64,000 nt of DNA from Trichomonas vaginalis G3 (GCF_026262505.1 NC_067205.1:3720001-3784000); one strand, 5' to 3'. Shown: positions 28,458 to 40,146, counted from the stretch's first letter. Translations and numbers: made by a program. Notes: generated by a model not told the origin, from the sequence alone.

Positions 28458-29283
28458 ATGACAACAACAGAGAACACAACAACTGCTATCGTTCATGAAG
28501 ATATAAATGAAGAATACGAGTGGGTTCAGTATAACAAACAGTTACGTCTCATTCGTTCGGTCAAAGATGACATGTACCAAATGCAAAGTATTTTGAATGC
28601 TCTTCGTTCTACAAAGCAAGCACATCATTGGTTTGAAAACCAACAGACAAAAGAACTTTTAGAAGAATTTCCTCATATGTTTGCGTCCCGCGGAAAACCG
28701 CGGGACGAGATTCCGTACGAAAATCGTAAAAATTTGCCAAATGGTTTGAAAGGTTGGTATGTACATAGACTTCTTGTAAATGCTGTTGCAATGTGGGCTT
28801 CACCTCGCTATGCTTGTTATATTTTCATGATGTTAGATGAAATTCATAGACAAGAACGTGAAGAGCTGGAAAAGAAACTTCAAGCAAAAGATGAAGTCAT
28901 TGAATCCAAAGACAAAAACATACAGAAAAGAATACCACGTTCGGTACCAAAAGGAAAGGAAAAGAACTATAAGTATATGATTTACACTGAAGAGATGGAA
29001 AATGAAGAAGACAGAGATATGGTTATGTTGCATTTAGTCAGAAGAAACAACAAAAGCTTTTACGACTTGCTAAGATTTACAAATCTGACAGAAATTGGTT
29101 CTATCGCGAAAACTTACCGATTTCAATGACACCGAATGAAGATGTGAAACAAATAGTTCAAGATACGTTACCTCAACACACTATGATATGAAAGGTTGTA
29201 CAATACTTACATTCAAAGAAGATTTACCGCTACTGAAGGAAAAGATAACAGAGTATTTTGACAACTTCAAAGAAGAAGAGTAA
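28458..29283 (+). pseudogene. KilA-N/Bro-type protein with internal hairpin module (broken near its end)
   Basis: The N-terminal half has WFENQQTKELLEEFPHMFA and GWYVHRLLVNAVAMWASPRY, matching the KilA-N pattern (xYVHPxLAxxxAxWxSPxF). A Glu/Lys coiled coil follows (EELEKKLQAKDEVIESKDK), then a C-terminal domain KYMIYTEEMENEEDRDMVML, like the C-terminal domains of poxvirus and mimivirus KilA-N proteins. Between the first two blocks lies SRGKPRDEIPYENRKN, encoded by a perfect hairpin (28684-28707) and its 3' flank. A homologue is at 63329-64000. Probably a DNA-binding regulator. Few breaks. Confidence 0.75.
28684..28707 (+). repeat. Perfect GC hairpin inside the Bro coding region
   Basis: CGTCCCGCGG, loop AAAA, CCGCGGGACG: ten base pairs. 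The same site in the Bro relatives at 26427-26450 and 63904-63927 has different stem bases that still pair. Confidence 0.9.
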
Positions 29284-29380
29284 ATGAACCATTTATTTTT
29301 CAAGCTTGACACCAAAAGATGGCTCAGGTAGCTCTAGATGGTAAATTGTCTTGTCCGAGTCCTTCTGGCATTCCGAGTCC

Positions 29381-29745
29381 TTCCTTCCGACATTCCGAGT
29401 CCTTCCTTCCAACAGGAAAAGTTTTTCCTTCCAACAGGAAAAGTTTTTCCTTCCAACAGGAAAAGTTTTTCCTTCCAACAGGAAAAGTTTTTCCTTCCAA
29501 CAGGAAAAAATTTTCCTTCCAACAGGAAAAAATTTTTCTTTCCGACAGGAAAAATTTTTCCAGTTGTCCGTCCGTAAACCATTCAAATTTTCGAAAATTG
29601 AGAACTTTTTGGCCGACCTTCAGGAAAAGTTTTTCCTTCCGACAGGAAAAATTTTTCCTTCCGACAGGAAAATATTTTCCTTCCAACAGGAAAAGTTCTT
29701 CCTTCCGACAGGAAAAGTTTTCCTTCCGACAGGACACAAACGGAT
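29381..29745. repeat. 22-bp tandem repeat, self-complementary units
   Basis: Units of CCTTCCAACAGGAAAAGTTTTT and variants (CGACAGG, AAAATTTTT), about 14 in two blocks split by a 70-bp gap. Each unit contains GGAAAA..TTTTCC and could fold. All six frames look open through the array for this reason. Lies between the Bro gene and the ATPase. Confidence 0.9.
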
Positions 29746-29834
29746 GGCTGACGTTCACCAACCGAGTCCATTCCAAAGCAGAAGAACCGACAGCCCCAGC
29801 ACCACAACAGACTAAGACTCAAACACTTACATTT

Positions 29835-30694
29835 TTACGCTTGACTTTTTACAATTTGAACTTTGTTCGCGTAGATGTGAATTCTGAAAGAAGTATGAGG
29901 GTCTTGTATGACTTTGTACTTCTCCATAGTTCATGTCTGTCAAACTTACCTGCATGGACTCTTTCATAAGTTCCATGAAATCGTCTTCGGACAATCCGGG
30001 GAAAAGTAAATGTCAGTAAGTATTCTCTTTACATCCTTACTTAAACTCTTGGCTGTCTGTCAAATGACAACTGAGATGTTAAAGTGTCTGAGCTTCTTAA
30101 GAATTCGACACATGTCTTGTTCTCTATTCTTTAACAAAGGATGAGAGCGAAATCATCTAAGATAAGAAGACATTGTGAGGGTAAGTCTTCCAATCGTAAG
30201 ATTGCAATTTCTTCGAAATGTATTCTATCTCTTTCTGTTTGTTTCTGAAGTGTTTCTTCTCTAATATTCTCTGCATTTCCTCATTTGGGTCTTTAACTTA
30301 GAATTGACATACTCATTTATAGCATTGTACTTCAAAACTCTTCTTTGGTACTTCTTTATCCAATCCAACAATCAGAGTCTTTTATACATACTAACTTAGA
30401 CTTTTTTATAATATCTTTGAACGAATTGACGGTTTGGTCAAATTGACAGAAGTACTACAAATGACTACTAATCATAGAATGGGTTCTTCTCATCTAGTTT
30501 CTTGTTGTTGTGCAGCATTTTAAGATAAGTGAAAGTCTTACCGACCAGGTGGTGCAATTAGACTGTTATACATTCTGAGCAAATAGGAATTGTCATGTAT
30601 GGGTTTTATCTGAGCATTTTCCAACTTCCTCTTGTTCTTGTTTAAAACATTCTCAAATTTTTTGTCAATGTCAGCAAACTTTTTTTTCTAACAT
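29835..30694 (-). pseudogene. A32-like DNA-packaging ATPase (broken)
   Basis: Belongs by motif to the FtsK/HerA-type packaging ATPases of Polintons and NCLDVs. NSLIAPPGR followed by GKTFTYLKML is the Walker A region; LPSQCLLILDDF is Walker B (hydrophobic strand plus DD). Downstream, RHFNISVVI and QTAKSLSKDVKRILTD correspond to the sensor and arginine region. It would drive genome packaging into the capsid. About 285 codons fit. First of a minus-strand run that also holds the helicase and capsid genes. Broken, several interruptions. Confidence 0.8.
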
Positions 30695-30729
30695 ATTTTT
30701 AGAAAAATTAAATTTTTATCTTTTAGAAA

Positions 30730-31162
30730 ATGTCTAGCGATTTCGCTATCTATATTCGAGACAAGCTTTTCGACAGCAAAACATCTGTCGACCATAAAAT
30801 CTTACATAGTGTAAACAAGAAAGGTGAATTTGTTCTAAAGTTCTGTTTCTGGGAATATGAAAGAAATAAACTTAAGCAGAGAAGTCTTAAAATTTGTCAA
30901 TGACAGACTTGTTGACAGAGATGACGCTCTTGGAGAGATGAAGTCCAACAAAGTTCTTAGAATGCAAAGAAGACACATGCGCTGTTCTTGAAAATGAAAT
31001 AGAAACAGAATAGAAGAGCTATTAATGACAAAGCACTTTTACAAAAATATGGTTCTGAGAAGTTTGACATAACTCCACCAGAAAAGAAGAAGAGAGAAAA
31101 GAAGAAAAGAAAGTAGAAGAAGAGAAGAAAGAACGAGCAGAGAAGGGGAGATTGACATGTAA
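30730..31162 (+). pseudogene. Unknown Lys/Glu-rich protein (broken)
   Basis: Begins MSSDFAIYIRDKLFDSKTSV, then SVNKKGEFVLKFCFWEYERN and a long Lys/Glu-rich, probably coiled-coil C-terminus. Divergent from the ATPase, start codons only 36 bp apart, so they may share a promoter region. Not recognised. Confidence 0.45.
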
Positions 31163-31178
31163 AAATAAAATTTTATTT

Positions 31179-31589
31179 TTAGAACATTTCTGGGTCAATG
31201 TCAATGTTCTCTTCCTCTTTAGGAGCAACACGGCTTAGACTCTAAAATCTTTTTACCAATTTACCTTGAACTTCACTATCTTAGACTCATAATATTCATA
31301 GTCGTCTGCTTTCTTTGGTTCATAAGGTATAACAAGTTTGTATGCTTTGCCTTCTTTAAGGTTTGAAACTTCTGTCAAACTTTCTTTGACTGTTAACAAA
31401 CTTCTATGTCTAAGTCTTCAAATTTCGCACCATTTTTAGTCACAATAGCAAACTTAACTGGTTCGATGTTCCAAACTTTGTCAATGTAGACTTTTCAAAA
31501 TGGTAGAAGTAAACATTCAAATATGTGAATGGGTCTAGTTCTTCTTTAAGTCCTGACATGTACTTGTTGACTGAGATGAATTTCGTCAT
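31179..31589 (-). pseudogene. Unknown protein with acidic C-terminal tail, possible SSB-like role (broken)
   Basis: Begins MTKFISVNKYMSGLKEELDP; strands such as FTYLNVYFYHFEK and KAYKLVIPYEPKKADDYEYY follow, and it ends EEENIDIDPEMF. Small beta-rich proteins with an acidic tail next to a replicative helicase are often single-stranded DNA-binding proteins; this is only an analogy. Preceded by TATTTTTTTATCCGATAG. Converges on the gene at 30730. Broken. Confidence 0.4.
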
Positions 31590-31630
31590 CTTTTCTATCG
31601 GATAAAAAAATATTTTTTTTTAAAATTTAC

Positions 31631-32830
31631 TCAGAAAAATTTTTCTTTGTATATACACCATTCTGTAGTCTAAAAGACTTTTGACATTTGCCAAGAATGT
31701 TCGTTTAGACGCTGTCATATAACATATTTTGACAATACTGTTTATACGAATCGTACAATGACCTTTCATCTAAACTCAAAGTCGGTTTCATCTATGAACA
31801 GTTCATATACACTCTTGTTTGCTTCTAACAATGTTTGTCTCTCTTCGGTATGTGGAATTTGTCTTGGATTGAACTTAGAAATATCTAATGTCATGAAATA
31901 TGAGAAAAGTGGTTGTAAAAGTTAGGGTCAAAGTTTCTGCTAAGTCGTCAAAATATTCTGTATCTTGCATATGAGCTTCTGACGTTCTGACAACTACATA
32001 TCTTCTGTCAGAATTTCTAACTTCATCGGAACAGCATTGTTTGAAACCATGACGAAGTTTGCAACATTTTCACAAATCTTTGGTCTTTATATTTCTTTTC
32101 AACAACTCAACTTTGTCTGTTATAAGACTCTTCAAAGCATCTGAGTTCAAACTTTGTTGTATCTATACTTTGAAGTTCGTTACATACTATAAGTTTCATA
32201 TTCTTATTGAGAGTTAAATTTACCGCAGATGTTTTCTAAGTTTGTCATATTAGGGTTCGAATAGCTTCTAACAGTTTGCATAAGATATCTGTAAAGAAAG
32301 TGTTCTTACTGTTCGTTTTCCAATTATGATGAGAGCAGTTTCATTTTTAGCACTTGGATGTTGTAAGATGTTTGCAAACCAACATAAGATATACTCATAG
32401 ACTCTTTCGTTTCCATTGCATATAATTTCTTTGACATGGTTAACCAAGCTTCTATAACATTTTTTTCCATTCTACTTGTTCGTATTTATATCAGTGAAGA
32501 TAGAATAGAAGTTTGGAGATTGGTGTATAGAACTTTATAACGAACTGAAAAATCTTCTAACTTTGACAATAAGATATCCCAAGCATCTAACATCTTCATG
32601 CAACTTGTACGACTTTTATTTTCTTAAGTTTTGTTTACATTCTTGTTCTGAAACTATTGTCGCTCTTGGTTTGTTAAAGACAATCATTCTTTCATGACAT
32701 AACATTCTGGGGCAGAGTCGACATAAATGACTAAACGTTTCAAATTCTCGACTGCTTTGTTTAGTCTCTAAATGGACACATATTTTGAAGGCTTGGAAGT
32801 CATAAAATCTGAAACGTCTATTCTGTACAT
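31631..32830 (-). pseudogene. SF3 (D5-like) helicase (broken)
   Basis: Segments LQHPSAKNETALIIIGKRT and FFTDILCKLL give the Walker A region of superfamily-3 helicases, followed by NPNMTNLENICGKFNS and MKLIVCNELQSID (Walker B/motif C area), a pattern of D5-like helicases of NCLDVs, virophages and Polinton-like viruses. N-terminus MYRIDVSDFMTSKPSKYVSI. It would unwind DNA during element replication. Unlike A and C, element B shows this helicase and no polymerase B. About 400 codons, with many breaks. Confidence 0.75.
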
Positions 32831-32858
32831 TTTTATAAAATAAAAATAAAATATTTTT

Positions 32859-33891
32859 TTATTCTTGACTTTGTTGTTCCATTTGTTGCATTTGTTGTTC
32901 TTGAGCTATTTGTTGTTGAAGTTGTTCTGTAGTACAATACTTTCACCAGTTGCATCTTCCAATTCGAAACTTTCTGCGTCATTGACAAATACATAGGACA
33001 TAAAAGTTTTACAGGAACAAAGTTTGCGTCAACTAAGGTTAAGTTTATGTTTGCTAAAGTGTTTGAGTTCACTAAAGCTGAAAACTCTGCATTCGAATGA
33101 ACAATAGGCAAACCAGCAGAGAAAGTGTTGTTTATACGCATGAGTATCTTTGGTCATAGTAGTTTCTGTCGACATTCGAATAGCACTTTGACCTAAGTTT
33201 GAAAACAATATATAAAATAGGTGTACTTAAAGTCAATGGAACAGACATTCCTTGTATGACACCTTTTCCTGTTATAGGAACTGTTGGTAGTAAAAAACCA
33301 GATATAAGTTTTGTATTATAGCTCATATCGTTTATAGTAAACTCGGTCGGACATCCAAACATAATGAAACTGCTCTAGTTGCAGCACATGTTACATCCGT
33401 CCTTAAAGTATTAAATAAGTCAAACAAAACCTGTTGGTGGTATATCTGAGTAAGTATCTTCAAAGGAGTATTTTTTATCCATCACAACAATAAAATCTTC
33501 TGGTGTCAAAAGAGCAAAAACAGGCTTTAGTCGTCATTGTGTTTAAAGTTAGTTTACAATATCGTCCTTGAGGACTTTGTAAGTTTGTTGTTATAGAATT
33601 ATATGACTCAGGGTTTTTAGTCGTAATAGTATAAACACTATGTTTCTGCCATTTACTTATATTTAAAAGTTTTTCTGAAAGTGGAGAAAGAACTTCATCT
33701 AAACTTTTCACATGGCGTTTCTTGAAGTTCTGTCTAAGAGTTCAAATATTTTGTAAGACATAGAACTTTCCTTTGTCTACACGAACAAACAAAACAGGGT
33801 CTTTCATATCGTTCAAAAGTGTGTAAAGTCCTTTACATGAAATAAAGTCTATATTGTTTTTCTTCAAACATCTTTCAAGAAGTTTTGACAT
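32859..33891 (-). pseudogene. Unknown structural-type protein, penton candidate (broken)
   Basis: Begins MSKLLERCLKKNNIDFIS and has beta-rich parts (SVYTITTKNPESYNSITTNL, FGCPTEFTINDMSY, LPTVPITGKGVIQGMSVPL, INNTFSAGLPIVHSNAEFS) and a Gln-rich end QQQIAQEQQMQQMEQQSQE. Length about 340 codons and place beside helicase and capsid genes fit a minor capsid or penton protein. No family recognised. Broken, several interruptions. Confidence 0.4.
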
Positions 33892-33910
33892 TTTTACTTA
33901 GCAAACAACT

Positions 33911-34473
33911 TTAATGAAATGTGTGGTCGTCAAATATTTTTATGACGTCTGGGAACTATATTTTAAGTTCAACGTTTCACCTCCTTTCATAACGTATATC
34001 TTGTCAATGACATTATATGAAACACCACAGCAAGCAATGTCGGGTTCTATTTCTTTGATGTTTATATCGTCTGCCTCTGTCAAAAGTTTCAAATAGTTCT
34101 TTCAAAACTTCATGAGGTGCAATGACATATGATTCACTTTTACAGGGTTGTGTCGACAAGTTTAACATTATACCCAAAGCCTGACAATCTTCTCCTGAGT
34201 TTTAAGTTTGTCTTTTAAGTTGTTGGTAGTCGTTTCGAATATCTGCAACAGACTTAAGTCTCTGCTAACTTCAGGGTATGTTGGTTGTTCTTTTACAGGA
34301 ACTATTGTTATCCATCTTCGTCTTCGTATGGTTTCCCCACTTCAACATCTCTTTCTTTGACATTGACCAAAACACTTTGACTGTTTGTTTTGAGTTGGTG
34401 AATTTAACTTCACATCTGCCATCGCCATTAAACCTTTTGAAACACTTACGCTTCTATTTTTCGGAAATGACAT
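33911..34473 (-). pseudogene. Unknown protein (broken)
   Basis: Begins MSFPKNRSVSVSKGLMAMAD; the C-terminal part contains DINIKEIEPDIACC and YVMKGGETLNLKYSS. Preceded on its coding strand by CTTTTTATCTAAGTAAA, the element promoter-like motif. No family recognised. Confidence 0.4.
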
Positions 34474-34735
34474 TTTACTTAGATAAAAAGATGGACGTAT
34501 TTGAGTATCTTTTCGAATTGGAAGCAGAAAAAGTTTACACACACAAACAATACAAGTTCATTGACAGAGTAGTTCTTTATACAAACAATGGAAAATGTTA
34601 TAGAATAGCAGTCTTTGCTGAACCAAAATATTTCATAAAGCAAAGAAAGTTGGTATAACCGAGATGGTGAAAGTTCTTGAAGCAGACAAAAATATAACAA
34701 CAAAACTGACCGATATTTCTAAAGGTAAGTTTTTA
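34467..34735 (+). pseudogene. Small unknown protein, divergent and overlapping at its start
   Basis: MTFYLDKKMDVFEYLFELEA, then KQYKFIDRVVLYTNNGKCYR. Its 5' end overlaps the start of the minus-strand gene at 34473 by a few bases if the first ATG is used; the second ATG (near 34491) would avoid this. Not recognised; end uncertain. Confidence 0.4.
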
Positions 34736-34747
34736 ATACATATTATA

Positions 34748-36411
34748 TCAAAACTGGCGTACTGTCAATATTTGACGGAGAGAAGTCAGTTCAAAGAAAC
34801 TTACTGACCTGCTGCCAAAATCTGCTCGATGGAAGCTGTCGTTATACATACAATCTGAGGAGCCCCAGCAGGTTTCATCGAACGAATTTTCAAAAGAGCA
34901 TCTTCCCGTGAAAAGTGCTATTGGTTTTGTAAACTTCTTTGCTTTCAATTCATCTGGACCGTCTCTGTCACCAGTATATTGTATTTGAAACTGTACCAAC
35001 AGTTGAAATACCACCCATAAAGTCTTCTGAGTCAGCAAATGGAATGCCAAGCCAAAAAGTTTGAACGGTCTCCCATTTGTATATTGAGTGTTTTGACCTC
35101 CTGTATGAGTCCATACTTTCACATATGGCATAATAGAACTTTGCATTCAGGGTTAATGGTTGTTGTGAAGTTGTTGTTAAAGTTCATAGCATCTAAGTCA
35201 AGTTGTATGACCTCATATCCTCAACTGTAGAATATTCTTCTCTTGGATAATATTTGCCATCTATGTTATATGATATTTAATACCGGGGTTGTAGAAACAA
35301 GAATAGTCATTTATAGTTCGTCTGAAAAAGAACAAACATAGTATCTGCATGTTTCATTGCAGTTGTTAAGGCAATATCTGTTCTTGCACCTGGGTCAGCA
35401 CTTTGGTTTCCAACTTCACCTGCAAAGTCTTTGACAGATATTTGGTGTATAGGGAACATAAGTGGAACTGCAATATATTTTGGCAGCTAAAGCATTTGAA
35501 ATATCTGGGTCCAACATATAGACTGCAAGTCTGCTTTCTATTCTCTTGCATTCAAACTTTTCGCATGTGAACTTAACTGGGTCCCAAGCAGTTCCAGCAG
35601 CATTGAAGTAGTAGTTTACTTCAGTGTTGAGGTTTGAGAAACCAAAGTTTAGGTCAACCTCACCTTTGCAAAAGTCACAGAACTTGGCTCCACCAGTTCC
35701 AGCTACAGTAAGAGTGAATGGGTCTTGTGTTGGTGCAATGACTAAGTTATTTTTGCTTGGAGTAAGTTCGATAGAAATTTTTCCTGCCCAGTTTGGCAAG
35801 TATCTTAAAAACCTGAAGATGAGGAAAGATGACAAAGGAACTCTAAGTTTCAATTTTACTTTGGTTACTGCATTTCCATCTGAACCAGAAAGGTTAACAT
35901 AAACTCCTGGAACGTTAGGGTCAAGTCTTCTTATTTTCTCAATAGTTGCATACTGGTCTGTTTGTTCTCTAGCTTGTGGTTGTACTGAGTTTCTCAAGCG
36001 AACCATTCATAGTTTGCCCATGTTACTGTTTGAACTAAGTCAGAGTTAGAATATATCTTATATCCCATGAAAACTTTCTGGAGCATATTGGTATCCGACA
36101 TAGAAAATTCCATTGCAACCTTTCTTGTCAGACAACTTGGCAGAAGGTTTTATTTCAATGTCTTGTTCCACGTATAAGAAAGAGTTGTCAATAGAAATTA
36201 TATGAAACCTGTCGCAAGCAATATCTACTGTGTTGAAGAACCTTCTCCAAACTCACCTACGTTTCCATAAGAAACAGCAGTTGTATATTTCGTAAGTTCC
36301 AGGAACTATTTCTGACCTTCTAATGGCATTGTCGCATTCGTTATACCATTCGGAAACATTTCCGTTCATGGCATCCAAAACTGTTGGCGTTATATTCTGA
36401 GCGGCGTACAT
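34748..36411 (-). pseudogene. MCP: Major capsid protein, double jelly-roll type (broken)
   Basis: The N-terminus MYAAQNITPTVLDAMNGNVSE is followed by beta-rich sequence. The part VKLKLRVPLSSFLIFRFLRYL and WAGKISIELTPS aligns with LKLRLRIPCRRFLQLEAIRF and FAGNIQLKVKFS of the element C capsid gene, a conserved jelly-roll region of Maverick capsids. A Cys-rich stretch CDFCKGEVDLNFGFSN and CEKFECKRIESRLAVYMLD follow. About 550 codons fit Polinton MCPs. Preceded by TATATTTTTACCCATATG. Several breaks; would form the trimeric hexon-like capsomer. Confidence 0.75.
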
Positions 36412-36432
36412 TTCATATGGGTAAAAATATAG
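36412..36432 (-). promoter_or_regulatory. Putative promoter motif before the capsid gene
   Basis: The coding strand reads TCTATATTTTTACCCATATGAA directly upstream of the ATG; same TATTTTTA core as before other structural genes. Confidence 0.45.
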
Positions 36433-36443
36433 AATAGTTGGAT

Positions 36444-39400
36444 TTATGTGTCATAATAGAACCCACGTGGACCAAGCTTTACTTTCTTCCTGACTGAGTT
36501 TTTAACTCTTCTTTTTCTTTCATTGCCACTACTTTCACTAGATGAAGTTACTTCTTCACTACTTTCACTTTGTTCTACTCTTCTCTTCTTCTTTGGTGTC
36601 GCTTTTGGTAACTTGCCCTCTGCTTCAAGTTGTTGCATCTTTGCCTCATGTTCACCTAGTATGTTGTAAATTTCCCATGTCCTTTTTGCCTTTGGGCTCT
36701 GGTCGCCCATCTCAGGTAACCTATATCCTAGAAAGAGTTTGTCATAGTTTGTATTTGAGTCTTCGCTTATTGTTTGCATGACTCTGTCCTGAGTTTCCGG
36801 TTCAAGCTCTTCAAACAGTGCCTGTCCATATGGAATAAGCTCGTTTCCAAATATATGTTTTTGTAGCCATTCTGGTTTTCTTCCATGTTACCAACTATAT
36901 CTTTTGTGAATGGGAAAGCTTTTACCCAATCTTTCAGTCTTGCGTCGTTTATTTCTGTAGTTGGTTTTATTTTGTCAAGGAACATGTTTTTCAATACTAA
37001 CATTTCATTTGGTACTGTCCATTTGAGTTTTCTTAAATATTCATCCCTTCTCGGTTCATTGTCTGCAAAGTAAGTTTTTATGACATTTTGTAAACTTTTG
37101 TTTGCAAGGTCATGTACAATAGGTTCTCTTCCTTCTCTGTCCATAACTTTCTTTCTAAACTCTTCACCAAATATACCATCTCTATGGTTCTGTGTAGTTC
37201 TTTGAGATAAATGTTCTAGAACGTCAGGTGTTATATTTCCATCAGCCATGTTCATTTCATACTGGTCCAAAATATCTGCATGTTTCATATCTTTCAATGG
37301 CATTAAAGCCGCGCTTAAAATACCAGCTATATCTCGTTCACCATTGACTTCCATTGCGTCTACAACTTCTTGGAATTGAGGTTGTAAGTTTATGAACCAC
37401 CTATCCGGGTTAGCTTTATGACCCCATCTCATTGTAGTTCCATCGTCTGCAGAAACAAAAGTAGGTTTGTTTCCATCTTGGTTAGGTTCTGAATGAACTT
37501 TAAACAATGTTTCATTTCTATATGTTTTCTTGAAATTTAACCTTTTATTTTCACCGAGTTCATCCGAAGATTGAACGTTAAATGCTCGTAAGTAAAAAGG
37601 GTTGTTGTATTTGTGTACATTTTCTTTTCAGTACTTCCATTCTATGCTGAATATTTTCATCTGGTGTGGAGTCTTTTGTATGTCGGCAAACATTTTTCGA
37701 TATTCTTCTACTATGTCAGCCGAATTTTTTTAGACTCTTGGAAATATTCCATATTCTCCGCATACTCTTGTTGAGGTCAAGATTTTTCGGCTGTTCCAAA
37801 TCTTCATCTAGTTTGTGAAGTTAGTTTCCAAAGGAGTGACTTGTTCGTTTCCTTCAGGCTCTTCTAGCTGTTGTTGCTGAACTATTTCTTCCATGTCTGG
37901 TTGTATCTGAACTTCTTCCTGTGGAGTTTCTTGTACCTCATCTGCTGGCATTTCATATATTCCGAGACCGTTTTCAACAAGTTCCCTATTTAAGTCATTC
38001 GCATTCATAAGCCTTTGTTCTTTCGTTCCGTCTCTATTTTTACGCGTTTCATGAAGATAGTTAAATTGTCATTTAGCTCTGACACCAAATATCTCGGAGT
38101 AAATTCGTTCATGTCATTTGGATGATATGCTATTAAATCATATCCCTTTGCGAGCTTGTATTTTCCAGGTTTGAAATTATATCCGATTTGGTGTTGAGCC
38201 ATAAAGCTAAATAGGTTCGGGTCAGTATTTCCTTCATTGAACTTTCTAATAGCTTCTTTATATCTGTCACTAAAGTCAATAGTATCTGGGTAACCATAGT
38301 CTTCTTTAAGCATTTTTAAGAATTCTTGGTTTCCTTGTTCTCTACTTCTTTTATGTCCTTGCTCTGGTTGTGGAGGTGGTTGTTGTGCAGGGTTTTGAAC
38401 TGTTGGTTGTTGTGCAGGGTTTTGAACTGTTGGTTGTTGTGCTGGTTGTGGAGGTGGTTGTTGTGCAGGGTTTTGAACTGTTGGTTGTTGTGTTGGTTTT
38501 GGTGCATGCCTGTGTCTGTGTCCATGTGACGATGTAAATGTTTTAGGTAGTCCTGGTGCAGGTGCTTCTCTTGGAGGGTTTGGTGGTATATAAGTTCCAC
38601 TAGCTAGTATATAAGTTCCACCAGCTGGTATATAAGTTCCACCAGCTGGCACATATGTTCCATCTGCAGCGTAATGTCCTACCTGACTTTTCGTTTTTAA
38701 GAAAGCATTTACTAGGTCTGTTTTGGTCTGTTGTAACTCTTTTTCTTGACTTTTCACAACAGTTGCTCTAACGGCGTCATAGGCACTTTGAACTGCCTGT
38801 CTCGTTGCTGCATCTGTTATTTTCGTCATATTTTGTGCTACTTCTTTTAACTCTTTGTCGAAACCTTCAGACTTCAGTTTCTTTCCAGATGAGAAGTCGT
38901 TCACTAGTTTCACCTTACTATGAAGAGCTTCGAAGGCGTTCTTAAAGTCAGCATTTGTTAAAGCTTCATTTGAACTGTCTTCATCCGCTTGTATTTTTGT
39001 CCTTATTGACCTATAAGCTGAGCTGCTTTAGCGTTGGCTTGGGCATCTAACCAGTCATTGTTAGCTTTTATATATTCTGCGCTTTTCATTGCCTTTTGCA
39101 TGGCTGCGTCGTTATTTTTACTTTCTTGTGCTAAGTTTTCATACTGTACGGTTTGGTTTTGCAACTGTAAAAGTTTTTCTGCCTTTACATTTGCTTCAAC
39201 TTCCTTTTTATACTCATCGCTATCCATATATGTCTTCAGGGCTTTTTGTTTTATCTCTTCATCTTTCAGTACTTTATATCGAGTAGTATGGTTTTTCAAA
39301 TTTATGACATCTTGTTCCATTTTTGCTACTTCTGCTGCTTTTTCTGACACTTTTTTCGCATATTGCTCTGTACTTAGTTCTTTCAGTTGTTCTTCTTTCT

Positions 39401-39803
39401 TCTTTTTCTCTACGTTTAACTCATTGAGTTTCTTTGTGTGTCTGTCATATTCTAGTTTCTTTTCGTTTTCACCTATTTGCTTCTGTATGTCTATGTTTGA
39501 CTTTTTGACATCTGCTATTTGATTTTTGAGTGAACTCAAATTCATTTGACTTTGAGGGTTATAGGCTGTTCCGTCTGCAGCTCCACCATAGCCTGCCATT
39601 TTCGCTAAAAGTGCCGCTCTTAAACCTCCACTCTGTGCACCAACAACTCGGTTTAAAAGCATAGGATTGCTTGACATTTGTTGCAACATAGTGGAGTCAT
39701 TCAGCATTTGTTGTTGCAACTGTTGTTGTGGTGTTAGTCTTACTATTGGATGTTTCAATGCTCTCTTCCTCTTACGTATATTCTTACGTAGCTTACGTGG
39801 CAT
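36444..39803 (-). pseudogene. Large basic/coiled-coil/Pro-Gln-rich virion protein region (broken; one gene or several)
   Basis: The N-terminus (39803 downwards) is very basic, MPRKLRKNIRKRKRALKHPI, then Gln-rich, then a long coiled coil (NEKKLEYDRHTKKLNELNVE). The middle has GTYIPAGG repeats, a His-rich HGHRHRHAPKP segment and QQPTVQNPA repeats (about 38380-38500). The next part is acidic (EEVQIQPDMEEIVQQQQL). The last part contains WFINLQPQFQEVVDAMEV, NMFLDKIKPTTEINDARLKD and a Ser/Lys-rich nuclear-localisation-like tail KKKRRVEQSESSEEV. It resembles a core or scaffold polyprotein, but no family is recognised. A promoter-like motif is seen only before 39803. Broken. Confidence 0.45.
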
Positions 39804-39837
39804 TTAAGTGAAGTTAAAAAGCTGTTTTTGACAGATG

Positions 39838-40024
39838 TTTATATGACACTTTCTCCGGTTTATAGGACCTCTCTCATATTCTATCTTATCGTATCTAAAC
39901 TCATAGTCATGTATAAAACTCTTTCCATCTCATAACGGTTTCCAAACCACTTTTATCGGATGTAAAGTAAAAGCATGGATGGTTATGTAAAACGTCTAAA
40001 GTTTCTAAAGAGTCTCTCAAAGTA
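39838..40024 (-). pseudogene. Partial methyltransferase 3' region next to the right end
   Basis: Matches the 3' part of the methyltransferase genes of A and B. So element B has this gene's sequence at both ends, in inverted orientation: whole-length at the left, a remnant at the right. This suggests that the inverted ends were once longer, or that an end was acquired from another copy. Confidence 0.7.
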
Positions 40025-40146
40025 TATTTCTTTGAACGCCCGTAACTTTTCTGTAGCGACGATAGACCCTTACTTGTCCGGACATAGTTCTACTATTTTG
40101 AGTCCTCTACCGAAAAGTCAACAGCAACGACTTTCAAAAATTTTTA

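Noticed and set aside
29293-29969. Several overlapping open frames of 80-216 codons
   Set aside because: All run through 22-bp self-complementary repeats, which keep every frame open.
38326-39522. Cys/Leu/Phe-rich plus-strand proteins
   Set aside because: They are shadows of the Gln/Pro-rich and coiled-coil minus-strand gene.
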